A stretch of DNA of 64,000 nt from NCBI RefSeq assembly GCF_008124785.1, contig NZ_VNHU01000008.1, positions 88,542 to 152,541 on the forward strand, written 5' to 3'. The DNA is from Aquimarina intermedia. Lineage in GTDB: Bacteria > Bacteroidota > Bacteroidia > Flavobacteriales > Flavobacteriaceae. The translations under genes and the position numbers were made by a program. A model generated the notes under the pieces. It had not been told where the DNA came from, ran no database searches, and worked only from the letters and a program-made list of their open reading frames with translations. How positions within the stretch are numbered: the first letter of the stretch is position 1; every line of letters begins with the position of its first letter. Below are positions 8,652 through 17,469 of the stretch, one piece after another.

Positions 8652-8870
8652 GTTTCGCAAATTATAAAAAATCTAATAATCTGCAACCCTAATATATAAA
8701 AAAACGTTTAAACCTTTATTAATCTGATAACATAATATGTGTTCGACTATCAAAATGATGGAGATACCACCATAATATTCTTTATTCTTGAATAAAAACA
8801 GTGTTAAATTGCTGAATTAAAACTCTAATCTTCAGTTGTAAGAGGAGAACTAATTATTATTATAGAACAA

Positions 8871-8895
8871 AAATGCCGGTAAACTACCGGCATTT
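8871..8895 (-). terminator. purL terminator
   Basis: The 10-bp stem AAATGCCGGT / ACCGGCATTT with loop AAACT lies 22 bases past the purL stop. On the minus strand it is followed by a T-rich stretch. Confidence 0.85.
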
Positions 8896-8916
8896 TTATT
8901 TAACATATGTGATTTT

Positions 8917-11900
8917 TTATGCATTCTTAGCGTCAATCCATTCTTTTGCATTTACAAAAGCTTCTAACCATGGTGATACTTCATCGGTGCGTCCTTCTGG
9001 ATAATGTGCCCAATTCCACTGAAAAATAGAACGCTCTATATGAGGCATCATAACTAAATGTCGACCCGTAGTGTCTGTCATCATAGCAGTATTATAATCC
9101 GATCCATTGGGATTGGCAGGATACTGATCGTAGCCATACTTGGCAACTATTTCATATTCCTTCTCAGCTAAGGGTAGCTCAAAGCGTCCCTCTCCGTGAG
9201 ATATCCATACACCAAGGGTGCTACCTTTGAGGCTAGACAACATTACTGAATTATTTTCTTGGATAGTTACAGAGGTAAAGCCGCTTTCGTGTTTATTAGA
9301 TGTATTGTGAAGCATCTTCGGTTTTGTATCATGCTCAGGATTAATTTTACCCAACTCAATAAATAGCTGACATCCATTACATATTCCTACAGAAAGTGTG
9401 TCTTCTCTGTTAAAGAAATTGGTCAATGCGGTGTTTGCTTTTTCGTTATATAAAAATGCTCCGGCCCAACCTTTGGCTGACCCTAAAACATCACTGTTCG
9501 AAAACCCTCCAACGGCACCTATAAACTGAATGTCCTCAAGCGTTTCGCGTCCTGAAATCAAATCAGTCATATGAACATCTTTGACATCAAAGCCAGCTAA
9601 AAACATGGCATTTGCCATTTCACGTTCAGAGTTACTACCTTTTTCTCTAATAATAGCTGCTTTTGGTCTATCGGTTTTGGAAGTGTTTTTTGGTAATTTA
9701 CCGGTAAACTGTTTCGGAAATGTAAACTGAAGCGGTTGCTTTGAGTAATTATGGTAGCGATCAGTAGCTAAGTTATTAGCTGTTTGTTGTTGATCTAATA
9801 AATAAGAAGTTTCGAACCAAGTATCACGTAGAGCTATAATATCCAATGTGATCGCATCATCTCCGTTTTTGATGACTAAATCAGCACTTTCAGTTACGGT
9901 ACCTATTTCAAAAAATTCGATCTCATTTTCAGTAAAAAAGTTTTCAATTTCTTTTTCTGCTTGTAAAACAATACCGGCATTTTCAGCAAATAAAAGCTTT
10001 ATAAGATCAGTTTCACCTAATGCTGTCAAATCTAAATCTGCTCCCAAATTTTGATCAGCAAAACATAATTCAAGTAAAGTTGTTATCAACCCACCCGAGG
10101 CAACATCGTGACCCGCATGTAGTAGATTTGATTTAATGGCTTGTTGAATTGTATTAAAAACCTTCTTAAAGTTATCAGGATTGTTAATAGTTGGTGCATC
10201 GTTACCAATCTTATTTAGCGTTTGTGCAAAGGACGATCCTCCTAATTTGTAAGTGTCCTGAGACAAATTAATATAGTAAATTTTAGCAGTATTCTTCTTT
10301 AGTACAGGCTCAACTACATTTGTTATATCATTACAATTTCCGGCGGCCGAAATAATTACCGTACCGGGAGCAATAACTTCTTCGTTAGCGTATTTCTGCT
10401 TCATGGATAAAGAATCCTTTCCTGTAGGAACATTAATGCCAAGTGCTATGGCAAAATCAGAAATTGCTTTTACGGCTTCGTATAAGCGCGCATCTTCTCC
10501 TTCATTTTTACATGGCCACATCCAGTTGGCAGATAAAGAAACAGAGGTTAAGCCATCTTTTAACGGAGCCCAGATAATATTAGATAAGGCCTCGGCTATA
10601 GAGTTTCGTGACCCGGCTTTAGGATCAACTAAACCAGAAATAGGAGAGTGACCTATACTGGTTGCTATCCCTTCTTTTCCTTTGTAATCCAACGCCATAA
10701 CGCCGCAGTTGTTTAAAGGAAGTTGTAAAGGACCCGCACATTGTTGTTTTGCCACTTTACCACCAACACAACGGTCAACTTTATTCGTTAACCAGTCTTT
10801 GCAAGCCACAGCTTCCAATTGAAGTACTTGGTGTAGGTATTCATGAATATTATCTGAACTATACTGTAAAGATTCATAATTACGTGTGATAGTTGAATCT
10901 TTTAATTCTGTTTTGGGTGAACTCCCAAACATGTCAGTAAGATCCATGTCCATTGGTTTTTCGCCCGTTGTTTTTGATTCAAAGGTAAAACGATGATCAC
11001 CCGTTACATCACCTACGGTATACATAGGGGAGCGTTCACGATCTGCAATACGTTTTAAAGTACTGACATCTTTTTCTCCAATGACCAATCCCATGCGTTC
11101 CTGAGATTCGTTACCGATAATTTCTTTAGCAGACAATGTAGGATCTCCTACAGGAAGCGCGTCAAGATCTATTTTACCACCAGTTTCTTCTACTAACTCT
11201 GATAGACAGTTAAGGTGCCCGCCGGCTCCATGATCATGAATGGAAACAATAGGATTGGTTTCACTCTCCACCATACCCCGTATCGCATTAGCAGCACGTT
11301 TTTGCATTTCCGGATTAGAACGTTGTATAGCGTTGAGTTCGATACCACTGCTCAACTCTCCCGTATCTGCTGATGAGACTGCAGCGCCTCCCATTCCTAT
11401 TCGGTAGTTCTCACCACCAAGTATTACAATCTTGTCTCCGGTTTTCGGAGTATCTTTTAGTGCCTGGTCTGCCTTACCATAACCAATTCCGCCAGCCTGC
11501 ATAATTACTTTATCAAAGCCAAGCTTGCGTGCACTTTCTTCATGTTCAAAGGTTAAAACGGATCCGGTAATAAGCGGTTGTCCGAATTTGTTACCAAAGT
11601 CTGAAGCTCCGTTAGAGGCTTTTATCAGGATGTCCATCGGCGTTTGGTATAACCAATCTCTCTCCTTCATGGCTTTTTCCCATGGACGGTTTTCTTCTAG
11701 CCTTGAGTAGGAGGTCATATACACTGCACTTCCTGCTAAGGGCAGGGAACCTTTACCACCGGCAAGACGATCACGAATTTCTCCACCAGAACCGGTCGCA
11801 GCTCCATTAAAAGGCTCTACGGTAGTTGGAAAATTATGGGTTTCTGCTTTCAAAGAGATGACACTATCAAAATCAGTTTCTTGATAAAAATCGGGGCGAT

Positions 11901-12582
11901 CTGCCGTTTTTGGAGCAAATTGTGTGACTTTTGGTCCTTTAATAAAAGCAACATTGTCCTTATATGCCGACACTATATCATTAGGATGTGTTTCTGAAGT
12001 TTTTCTAATTAACTTAAACAAGGAAGTTGGCATCTCTTTACCATCAATTGTAAAGGTTCCATTAAAAATTTTATGACGACAATGTTCGGAGTTTACCTGA
12101 GAGAAACCAAATACCTCTGAGTCGGTTAATGATCGTCCTATTTTCTTTGCTATTTGCTCAAGATATAGTATTTCTTCTTCGTTGAGTGCTAAGCCTTCTT
12201 TAGCATTATATGCGGCAATATCATCAATTTCAAGAACGGTTTCTGGGGCTATGTCGATAGTAAAGATGGCTTGATCTAATCTAGGATACTTTTGAGAGAG
12301 CATAGGATCGAATTGATCAAAAGCATCAGACACGGCCTTAAATTCTTCAATTCTAATGATACCATCTACACCCATGTTTTGAGTAATCTCAACAGCGTTG
12401 GTACTCCAAGGGGTAATCATCGCGGCACGGGGACCAACAAAAAAAGCGTCAATAGACGCCATGGATAGTTGAGGTTGGTTGCCAAATAACCAGATAAGTT
12501 TCTTACTGTTTTCGGTCGAAATTTCTTTTTCAGTCTGAACTGCAAATACTTTTTCCTTTGGGTTTCCGAAGAAATTAATCAT
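8917..12582 (-). CDS. purL: Phosphoribosylformylglycinamidine synthase (single-chain PurL)
   Basis: This 1221-residue enzyme catalyses the fourth step of purine synthesis, FGAR plus glutamine and ATP to FGAM. It is the long one-chain form that carries its own glutaminase, as in Proteobacteria and eukaryotes, not the PurS-PurL-PurQ complex. The synthetase part is marked by FSQVNSEHCRHKIFNG (about residues 158-173), ETHNFPTTVEPFNGAATGSGGEIRD-like sequence near 250 and HDHGAGGHLN near 430. The C-terminal glutamine amidotransferase (about 960-1221) has the nucleophile in VGICNGCQLF (about 1065) and SHGEGRFELP with its His (about 1127). Nothing is missing. The gene appears monocistronic, with a -7 promoter element at 12617-12624 and terminators on both sides. 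Confidence 0.97.
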   Translation of the reverse strand: MINFFGNPKEKVFAVQTEKEISTENSKKLIWLFGNQPQLSMASIDAFFVGPRAAMITPWSTNAVEITQNMGVDGIIRIEEFKAVSDAFDQFDPMLSQKYPRLDQAIFTIDIAPETVLEIDDIAAYNAKEGLALNEEEILYLEQIAKKIGRSLTDSEVFGFSQVNSEHCRHKIFNGTFTIDGKEMPTSLFKLIRKTSETHPNDIVSAYKDNVAFIKGPKVTQFAPKTADRPDFYQETDFDSVISLKAETHNFPTTVEPFNGAATGSGGEIRDRLAGGKGSLPLAGSAVYMTSYSRLEENRPWEKAMKERDWLYQTPMDILIKASNGASDFGNKFGQPLITGSVLTFEHEESARKLGFDKVIMQAGGIGYGKADQALKDTPKTGDKIVILGGENYRIGMGGAAVSSADTGELSSGIELNAIQRSNPEMQKRAANAIRGMVESETNPIVSIHDHGAGGHLNCLSELVEETGGKIDLDALPVGDPTLSAKEIIGNESQERMGLVIGEKDVSTLKRIADRERSPMYTVGDVTGDHRFTFESKTTGEKPMDMDLTDMFGSSPKTELKDSTITRNYESLQYSSDNIHEYLHQVLQLEAVACKDWLTNKVDRCVGGKVAKQQCAGPLQLPLNNCGVMALDYKGKEGIATSIGHSPISGLVDPKAGSRNSIAEALSNIIWAPLKDGLTSVSLSANWMWPCKNEGEDARLYEAVKAISDFAIALGINVPTGKDSLSMKQKYANEEVIAPGTVIISAAGNCNDITNVVEPVLKKNTAKIYYINLSQDTYKLGGSSFAQTLNKIGNDAPTINNPDNFKKVFNTIQQAIKSNLLHAGHDVASGGLITTLLELCFADQNLGADLDLTALGETDLIKLLFAENAGIVLQAEKEIENFFTENEIEFFEIGTVTESADLVIKNGDDAITLDIIALRDTWFETSYLLDQQQTANNLATDRYHNYSKQPLQFTFPKQFTGKLPKNTSKTDRPKAAIIREKGSNSEREMANAMFLAGFDVKDVHMTDLISGRETLEDIQFIGAVGGFSNSDVLGSAKGWAGAFLYNEKANTALTNFFNREDTLSVGICNGCQLFIELGKINPEHDTKPKMLHNTSNKHESGFTSVTIQENNSVMLSSLKGSTLGVWISHGEGRFELPLAEKEYEIVAKYGYDQYPANPNGSDYNTAMMTDTTGRHLVMMPHIERSIFQWNWAHYPEGRTDEVSPWLEAFVNAKEWIDAKNA

Positions 12583-12616
12583 GCTTCGCTTATTTATGTT
12601 GTGCGTTAGTAAGCTG

Positions 12617-12624
12617 CAAATTTA
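12617..12624 (-). promoter_or_regulatory. Probable purL promoter (-7 element)
   Basis: On the minus strand TAAATTTG matches the Bacteroidota -7 consensus TAnnTTTG, 34 bases upstream of the purL start. No clear TTG is found at the expected -33 distance. Confidence 0.45.
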
Positions 12625-12652
12625 CTCTTTTATCTGTAATAATTTGCATGAA

Positions 12653-12690
12653 AAAAACCAGTAAATAAACAGAGTTATTCACTGGTTTTT
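12653..12690 (-). terminator. Terminator after the rsmB-like gene
   Basis: AAAAACCAGT pairs with ACTGGTTTTT across an 18-base loop that can itself fold. The minus strand continues with T-rich sequence. It separates the methyltransferase gene from purL. Confidence 0.8.
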
Positions 12691-12735
12691 AAAAGTTTTT
12701 TAGTCTTAAAAATACGTAAGAAATTGTATGTCGTT

Positions 12736-13947
12736 CTACGCTTTCTTTTCTAACAAGGCCATATAAAATCCATCATATCCTGAAACATGAGACAAAACCT
12801 TTTTATCTTTTATAAAATTAAATTCCTGCCCGGCCTCACTAGCCAAAAAGTTTTTTACTTGTTGTTCGTTCTCTGATGGCAATATGGAACAGGTCGCATA
12901 CACTAATTTACCGCCTGCTTTTACTATTTTTGAGTAATCATTAAGGATGGTACGTTGTGTTTCTCTAATTTGATCCAAAAATTCGGGTTGTAACTTCCAT
13001 TTTGCATCCGGATTTCTGCGCAGTACACCAAGTCCGCTACACGGAGCGTCTATTAATACACGATCAGCTTTACCGTGCAGTTTTTTAATATCTTTTGTAC
13101 TTTCAATGACTCTGGTCTCAATATTATGAGCTCCCGCACGACGAGTACGTCTTTTAAGTTCTTTTAATTTATTTTCATAAATATCCATGGCTATGATTTG
13201 CCCTTTATTTTCCATCAAAGCAGCAATATGCAAAGATTTTCCACCAGCACCCGCACAGGTATCAACTACGCGTTGACCAGGTTTTACATCGAGAAACTGA
13301 GCGACCAACTGGGATGAGGCATCTTGTACTTCAAAGAAACCATCGGTAAATGCTTTGGATGAGAACACATTCATTCGCTCTGTTAGTTGTAAAGCATCTG
13401 GGTATCCTTTAATAAATTCAGTATCTACTTCCTGATCTTCAAGAACACTACGCAACTTATCACGTGTAATCTTCAAGGTATTGGCACGAAGTACAACCGG
13501 AGCCTGGATATTTAGTGCAGCAATCTCTTTGTCCCATTTTGCACCCAATTCCTTTTCTCCTAAGGCATCCAACCAATCAGGAATGGACTCTCTGTATTTT
13601 CTTATTTTTATTAATTCGTCAAACTTACCTTTGATACGACGTGTAGGGGTAGGTTCAATTTGTTTCCAATCAGGTAGTGTGATACCCCTCAATGTTGCCC
13701 ATACTGCAAAGAGACGAAAGGCGTTCTCTCTGGAATAAGGCGCACCAACTTCTGCGATTTCAGAATATAATCTTTTCCATCGTACGATTTCGTATAAGGT
13801 TTCTGCTACAAAACTACGGTCTCTGGAGCCCCAACGCTTATCTCTTTTTAATAGATTACGCACGACTTTGTCGGCATATTTACCTTCGTTGAAGATTTCT
13901 CGTAATCCGTCAACGACGGCAAAGACTAAATTTCTATGTAAACGCAT
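12736..13947 (-). CDS. RsmB/NOP-family rRNA cytosine-5 methyltransferase
   Basis: This 403-residue protein should methylate a cytosine of ribosomal RNA with S-adenosylmethionine. The first 140 residues are the helical RNA-binding region seen in RsmB-like enzymes. The catalytic domain shows the SAM loop VDTCAGAGGKSLHIA (about residues 229-243), IDAPCSGLGVLRRNPDAKW with the releasing cysteine (about 302) and LVYATCSILPSENEQQV with the nucleophilic cysteine (about 349). Both cysteines are present, so the enzyme should be active. E. coli RsmB acts on C967 of 16S rRNA and is the nearest model, but family members differ in target and the exact base is not proven here. A TACCTTTG box on the minus strand at 13967-13974 may be its -7 element, giving a short leader of about 15 bases. 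Confidence 0.88.
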   Translation of the reverse strand: MRLHRNLVFAVVDGLREIFNEGKYADKVVRNLLKRDKRWGSRDRSFVAETLYEIVRWKRLYSEIAEVGAPYSRENAFRLFAVWATLRGITLPDWKQIEPTPTRRIKGKFDELIKIRKYRESIPDWLDALGEKELGAKWDKEIAALNIQAPVVLRANTLKITRDKLRSVLEDQEVDTEFIKGYPDALQLTERMNVFSSKAFTDGFFEVQDASSQLVAQFLDVKPGQRVVDTCAGAGGKSLHIAALMENKGQIIAMDIYENKLKELKRRTRRAGAHNIETRVIESTKDIKKLHGKADRVLIDAPCSGLGVLRRNPDAKWKLQPEFLDQIRETQRTILNDYSKIVKAGGKLVYATCSILPSENEQQVKNFLASEAGQEFNFIKDKKVLSHVSGYDGFYMALLEKKA

Positions 13948-14020
13948 TGTATTTTTTTAAGGGTTGCAAAGGTAATTGTTTGATTTAGAATAGTGTTATA
14001 TTTAGCCCTAAAATATTACT

Positions 14021-15091
14021 ATGCGATTCTCAATTTACCTAGTAAGTAGTGTTATCTTTTTTGCTTGCGGAGAACAACAGAAGGCTGTCGTTCAACGAGA
14101 TTTCAATCAAGTAACAGTTCAAATGCTTTCTACGGATACGATGAGTATCCGTTCTTTGACTCAAATTAATGATTCTATTATTGGATTTGGCTATGATAAA
14201 GGGTATGGTTTTCTAAATTTGATAACGACCGATAAAACGTTGTTTCCTGTTGATAATTCAAATTTTATCTCACAAGATGCGCAGTCAGCAACTGCTGAGC
14301 AGAGGGCAACAGCTTTTTCGGGATCACATTTCTTTTCTCTGGGAGTAGGATCTCCTGCAGTTTTAAGAAAGCACGATGTCAATACTGGTCAGAGTCGTAT
14401 CGTATATGTCCAACAGCACGAAGCAGTTTTTTATGACGCTATGGCTTTTTGGAACAAAAACGAGGGGATTGCTATGGGAGATCCAACCGATGATTGTATG
14501 TCGATCCTAATAACGAGAGATGGTGGCGAACAGTGGAAAAAAATAAACTGTGAGCGTTTACCAGAGATTGTAAAGGGAGAAGCTGCCTTTGCTGCAAGTA
14601 ATAGTAATATTGTACTACATGAGGAAAATGTCTGGATAGTTTCAGGAGGTGTGGTAAGCCGCGTGTATCATTCTTCGGATAAAGGGAATAGCTGGAGTGT
14701 GGTGAGTACTCCGATGATCTCTGGTGCATCAACGACAGGTGCTTATGCTATGGATTTTTACGACACCCAACATGGGATGATTGTAGGAGGAGATTATACT
14801 AAACCCGCAAGTAATAACGCAAATAAAGCTGTAACTAAGGATGCGGGTAGATCCTGGAATCTGGTAGCTGATAATAACGGACCGGGATATAAAAGTTGTA
14901 TACGTTACGTGCCTCATAGTGGAGGTGATAAAGTAGTAGCCATTGGAGTCACGGGCGTTTCTTACTCTCCTGATAACGGAAACACCTGGAAAAATTTAAG
15001 TGAAGAAGGCTTTTATACCATGCAATTTCTCAATGACACGACAGCCATAGCCGCAGGTAAAAATAAAATCGCCACATTACATTTTCAATAG
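14021..15091 (+). CDS. Lipoprotein with BNR / photosystem-stability-factor-like beta-propeller repeats
   Basis: This 356-residue protein starts with a lipoprotein signal (hydrophobic segment ending FFAC, lipid-bearing Cys16), so it should be anchored in the envelope. The mature part has Asp-box motifs of the BNR type, for example TRDGGEQWKKI, SSDKGNSWSVV, TKDAGRSWNLV and SPDNGNTWKNL, spaced 60-75 residues apart, which indicates a beta-propeller. Bacteroidota homologues are usually labelled oxidoreductase, but no cofactor-binding motif is visible and I do not support an enzymatic role. A possible promoter is TTG at 13976, 18 bases, then TATATTTA at 13997. It stands alone between genes on the other strand. 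The function is unknown. Confidence 0.8.
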   Translation: MRFSIYLVSSVIFFACGEQQKAVVQRDFNQVTVQMLSTDTMSIRSLTQINDSIIGFGYDKGYGFLNLITTDKTLFPVDNSNFISQDAQSATAEQRATAFSGSHFFSLGVGSPAVLRKHDVNTGQSRIVYVQQHEAVFYDAMAFWNKNEGIAMGDPTDDCMSILITRDGGEQWKKINCERLPEIVKGEAAFAASNSNIVLHEENVWIVSGGVVSRVYHSSDKGNSWSVVSTPMISGASTTGAYAMDFYDTQHGMIVGGDYTKPASNNANKAVTKDAGRSWNLVADNNGPGYKSCIRYVPHSGGDKVVAIGVTGVSYSPDNGNTWKNLSEEGFYTMQFLNDTTAIAAGKNKIATLHFQ

Positions 15092-15107
15092 GGTAGAAGA
15101 CGTACAG

Positions 15108-15545
15108 TTATTCTTTTGATTTTTGTCGTAATCGTTGCATTAATTTTTTATGAAACTCATATTCTGCTCTAAAAAGTAATAAAATCTTGTGACTTGAAAT
15201 AACTTTTTTGAGATCTGTGATCATTGCAAGTTTTGTAGAGAGTTGTTTCTGTTCAGTCTCGCGATACTCATTTAAAAGTTCTTTGGCAGTTGTTTCCGAT
15301 TGTTCCTGTTCTGATTGTGATTTGAAGGTTCTAAAAATTTGACGTTCCTTTCGTTTTAAGTCATGCATTTGCGTGTCATATTTATTATAAACAGGCCAAA
15401 ATTTTGTTGCCTCGTCTGAGGATAGCTGGAGCTGTTCTGTAAAAAATGCAATTTTATACGCTTTAATTTTTTCTCTTGAATTCTTTTGTGCTGTACCAAA
15501 CTGGACAGCAAAAAGGATGCTTAAAATTAGACTAATCTTTTTCAT
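15108..15545 (-). CDS. Spy/CpxP-like small periplasmic protein of the first ECF operon
   Basis: This 145-residue protein has a signal peptide (about residues 1-19, ending GTAQ) followed by a charged, wholly helical domain. The segment AFFTEQLQLSSDEATKFWPVYNKYDTQ-like pattern (first helix, L-x-L-T/S-x-x-E-A-x-x-F-W-P) is common in Bacteroidota proteins that accompany ECF sigma factors and resembles the LTxxQ chaperones Spy and CpxP. It lies 5 bases after the probable anti-sigma gene and is the last gene of the operon. A role as periplasmic stress sensor or chaperone is inferred from context and composition only. Confidence 0.7.
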   Translation of the reverse strand: MKKISLILSILFAVQFGTAQKNSREKIKAYKIAFFTEQLQLSSDEATKFWPVYNKYDTQMHDLKRKERQIFRTFKSQSEQEQSETTAKELLNEYRETEQKQLSTKLAMITDLKKVISSHKILLLFRAEYEFHKKLMQRLRQKSKE

Positions 15546-15550
15546 AGGTT

Positions 15551-16069
15551 TTATTCTTGTATAAGTAAATCTACTTGTATGTCTTCTGATAATAAATAAT
15601 TTTCAATATTCTTTTCTTCAATCGACGAGAAACTCATTGTATTCGTCAATTCTTCTGTCGTACTATATAAATAGCTTTGATAGTTTTCATAGTCAATAGG
15701 TTCTTCACCCAAATAATTTTCTATATCCGCTATAGTAAGGTCATTAATTGTAAACGTTTTTGAAGGAGCATTAACAATAGTGAGTATTAGGATAAACACA
15801 GCAGCTATGGATGCCATGACCGTTAGCTGGGTTTTTGTAAGATAAAAAATAGGACTGTGCTGTTTCTGCTTAGAATGATTAAAAACACCTTCGGATAAGG
15901 TTTTAAAATAACCTTCTGGCACGATAAAACCAGTTTTAGCAGGTTTTGAAACTACGGGAACCTTCGTGGTACTATTCACAGCATTATACAATGACTCATT
16001 TAATGTTTCAAAGTAATTTTCTGGAGTTGTGAATCCTGATTCAGGTATGTTGTTATGAGATGATTTCAC
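15551..16069 (-). CDS. Probable anti-sigma or sigma-associated membrane protein
   Basis: This 172-residue protein has one membrane segment at about residues 81-100 and lies 7 bases after the ECF sigma gene, the place normally held by the anti-sigma factor. The cytoplasmic part before the helix contains a duplicated motif: GFTTPENYFETLNESLYN (12-29) and GFIVPEGYFKTLSEGVFN (47-64). The part after the helix is acidic and includes NYLGEEPIDYENY and an end of the LLSEDIQVDLLIQE type. No zinc-binding anti-sigma motif is present. The sigma-inhibiting role is inferred from position and topology; the F-x-x-P-E-x-Y-F repeats may be what contacts the sigma factor. Confidence 0.7.
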   Translation of the reverse strand: MKSSHNNIPESGFTTPENYFETLNESLYNAVNSTTKVPVVSKPAKTGFIVPEGYFKTLSEGVFNHSKQKQHSPIFYLTKTQLTVMASIAAVFILILTIVNAPSKTFTINDLTIADIENYLGEEPIDYENYQSYLYSTTEELTNTMSFSSIEEKNIENYLLSEDIQVDLLIQE

Positions 16070-16076
16070 CTTTTTT

Positions 16077-16637
16077 TTAATTATCTTGATGGTTCTTGAT
16101 GTAACTTTCTATTTTTTTTGATGCCAGATGATAAGTAGCCTTAAGTGCTCCTTCACTAATTTCTAAAATTTGTGCAATTTCCTTATACTTTAGATCCTCA
16201 AAATATTTCATATTAAAAACTTGTTGTTGCCTTTGAGGTAGGGTAGCTATTGCTTTCTGTAACTTAAGTTGTAAGGCGTCTCCCTCAAAATAAACATCCG
16301 CTTCAAGATTTGCTGTCAATTGTAAATATAATTCTGCATTTGAAATATTATTCTTTTTTGCTTTAGAGTTTAAAAATGTTAAGGATTCATTAGTAGCTAT
16401 ACGATATAACCATGTAAAAAGCTTACTGTCTCCTTTGAAACTATCGATATATGTATGTACTTTAATAAATACATTCTGAAGGATGTCGTTGGCATCATCA
16501 TGATCTTTCACCATATTCCTAATATGCCAGTATAAGGGTTTGCCATAGTGCTCAATTAGCATTTTAAAAGCGTAATCCTTATCACTACCATTAACCAGAA
16601 GCTCCGCGATATGTTGGTCTTTATTTGATGTTGCCAA
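16077..16637 (-). CDS. RNA polymerase ECF sigma factor (first of two)
   Basis: This 186-residue sigma factor has region 2 (HDDANDILQNVFIKVHTYID at about 43-62, then FTWLYRIATNESLTFL at about 79-94) and region 4 (ATLPQRQQQVFNMKYFEDLK followed by the helix-turn-helix YKEIAQILEISEGALKATYHLASKKI, about 132-177). Both domains needed for promoter recognition are intact. It heads the minus-strand operon sigma, membrane protein, Spy-like protein. It is divergent from the tandem small-RNA array, the first promoter of which lies about 170 bases upstream of this start codon. The signal it responds to is unknown, though the Spy-like partner suggests envelope stress. Confidence 0.92.
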   Translation of the reverse strand: MATSNKDQHIAELLVNGSDKDYAFKMLIEHYGKPLYWHIRNMVKDHDDANDILQNVFIKVHTYIDSFKGDSKLFTWLYRIATNESLTFLNSKAKKNNISNAELYLQLTANLEADVYFEGDALQLKLQKAIATLPQRQQQVFNMKYFEDLKYKEIAQILEISEGALKATYHLASKKIESYIKNHQDN

Positions 16638-16807
16638 GGATTCGATCGATAATAAATTTAATAGTTAATATAAGTAAGACTTTAATTTAATCAAAAGGTT
16701 TAATGCATATATAATTTTAATTGTAAGAATAAGACTACAAATAGACAGGTTGTTTAAACTTGATAGTGTTAAAAATGCTAAATTTATCGATTAAGAGCAT
16801 TGTTGGT

Positions 16808-16838
16808 TTGGTGGATTGAATTTTCTATGGTATGTTTG
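16808..16838 (+). promoter_or_regulatory. Promoter of small RNA copy 1
   Basis: TTG at 16808-16810, 20 bases, TATGTTTG at 16831-16838. This matches the Bacteroidota primary-sigma consensus (TTG, 19-21 bases, TAnnTTTG). A conserved block, CTAAATTTATCGATTAA, lies just upstream. Confidence 0.8.
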
Positions 16839-16843
16839 TCATG

Positions 16844-16975
16844 TAACAATGAAATACTACTTTCATTTTCCCCAAGATGAAAGTTTTATATAAGAGTGAG
16901 TTTTAATTTTAGAATAAGCCCTAAAAATTAAGATGATTTGTGTGAAAGGAAAAAAGCGCTACTAGCGCTTTTTTT
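16844..16975 (+). ncRNA. Tandem small RNA, copy 1
   Basis: The predicted transcript is about 132 nt, from a start 6 bases after the -7 box (estimated) to the terminator T-run. Hairpin 1 is a 10-bp stem (16860-16869 with 16874-16883, one G-U pair) closing a CCCC tetraloop at 16870-16873. Hairpin 2 pairs TTAATTTTAG at 16903-16912 with CTAAAAATTAA at 16921-16931 with one bulge. Hairpin 3 is the terminator stem, 11 bp, 16950-16960 with 16964-16974. It matches no RNA family that I can name. The sequence contains no credible protein gene; a 9-codon frame (MKVLYKSEF) is noted separately. Confidence 0.8.
16950..16975 (+). terminator. Terminator of small RNA copy 1
   Basis: AAAAAAGCGCT, loop ACT, AGCGCTTTTTT, then a further T. 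An 11-bp stem with a strong T-run. Confidence 0.9.
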
Positions 16976-17120
16976 CATTTATATAGGTTTCTCAAAGGAA
17001 AACTTTGATCGCTACTTAATGCGTTCATCATATTTGTAAGAAAAAGATTACTAACACTAGTGTTTTTAGATTAACTATATGTTAAAAACACTAAATTTAT
17101 CGATTAAGAACATTTTTTGT

Positions 17121-17151
17121 TTGGTAAATTAAATTATGAATGGTATGTTTG
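17121..17151 (+). promoter_or_regulatory. Promoter of small RNA copy 2
   Basis: TTG at 17121-17123, 20 bases, TATGTTTG at 17144-17151. Spacing is identical to copies 1 and 3 although several spacer bases differ. Confidence 0.8.
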
Positions 17152-17156
17152 TCATG

Positions 17157-17288
17157 TAACAATGAGATACTACTTTCATTTTCCCCAAGATGAAAGTTTT
17201 ATATAAGAGTGAGTTTTAATTTTAGAATAAGCCCTAAAAATTAAGATGATTTGTGTGAAAGGAAAAAAGCGCTACTAGCGCTTTTTTT
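17157..17288 (+). ncRNA. Tandem small RNA, copy 2
   Basis: The predicted transcript is about 132 nt and differs from copy 1 at one position (a to g near 17165). Hairpin 1 is at 17173-17196 with the CCCC loop at 17183-17186; the terminator hairpin is at 17263-17286. Near identity over the transcript, against visible divergence in the flanking spacers, argues for selection on the RNA or recent homogenisation of this part. Confidence 0.8.
17263..17288 (+). terminator. Terminator of small RNA copy 2
   Basis: The stem and T-run are the same as in copy 1: AAAAAAGCGCT, ACT, AGCGCTTTTTTT. Confidence 0.9.
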
Positions 17289-17433
17289 CATTTATATAGG
17301 TTTCTCAAAATAAAACTTTGATCGCTACTTAATGCGCCTACCGAATTTGTAAGAAAAAGATTACGGATACAAGTATTTTTACATTAATAATATGTTAAAA
17401 ATGCTAAATTTATCGATTAAAAGCATTTTTGGT

Positions 17434-17464
17434 TTGGTAAATTGAATTTTGTATGGTATGTTTG
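17434..17464 (+). promoter_or_regulatory. Promoter of small RNA copy 3
   Basis: TTG at 17434-17436, 20 bases, TATGTTTG at 17457-17464, with the conserved block CTAAATTTATCGATTAA-like sequence upstream at about 17404-17420. Confidence 0.8.
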
Positions 17465-17469
17465 TCATG

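Larger units (their letters stand above)
8540..8916. other. Intergenic region between purL and the acyl-CoA ligase gene
   Basis: No gene was found in this 377-base gap. It holds the leader of the ligase gene with the palindrome at 8640-8651, and the purL terminator at 8871-8895. The AT-rich stretch 8660-8860 shows no convincing structure. Confidence 0.7.

Noticed and set aside
8540..8916. Possible small gene in the gap between purL and the acyl-CoA ligase gene
   Set aside because: No open frame with a plausible start, length and composition was found; only the operator and terminator are supported.
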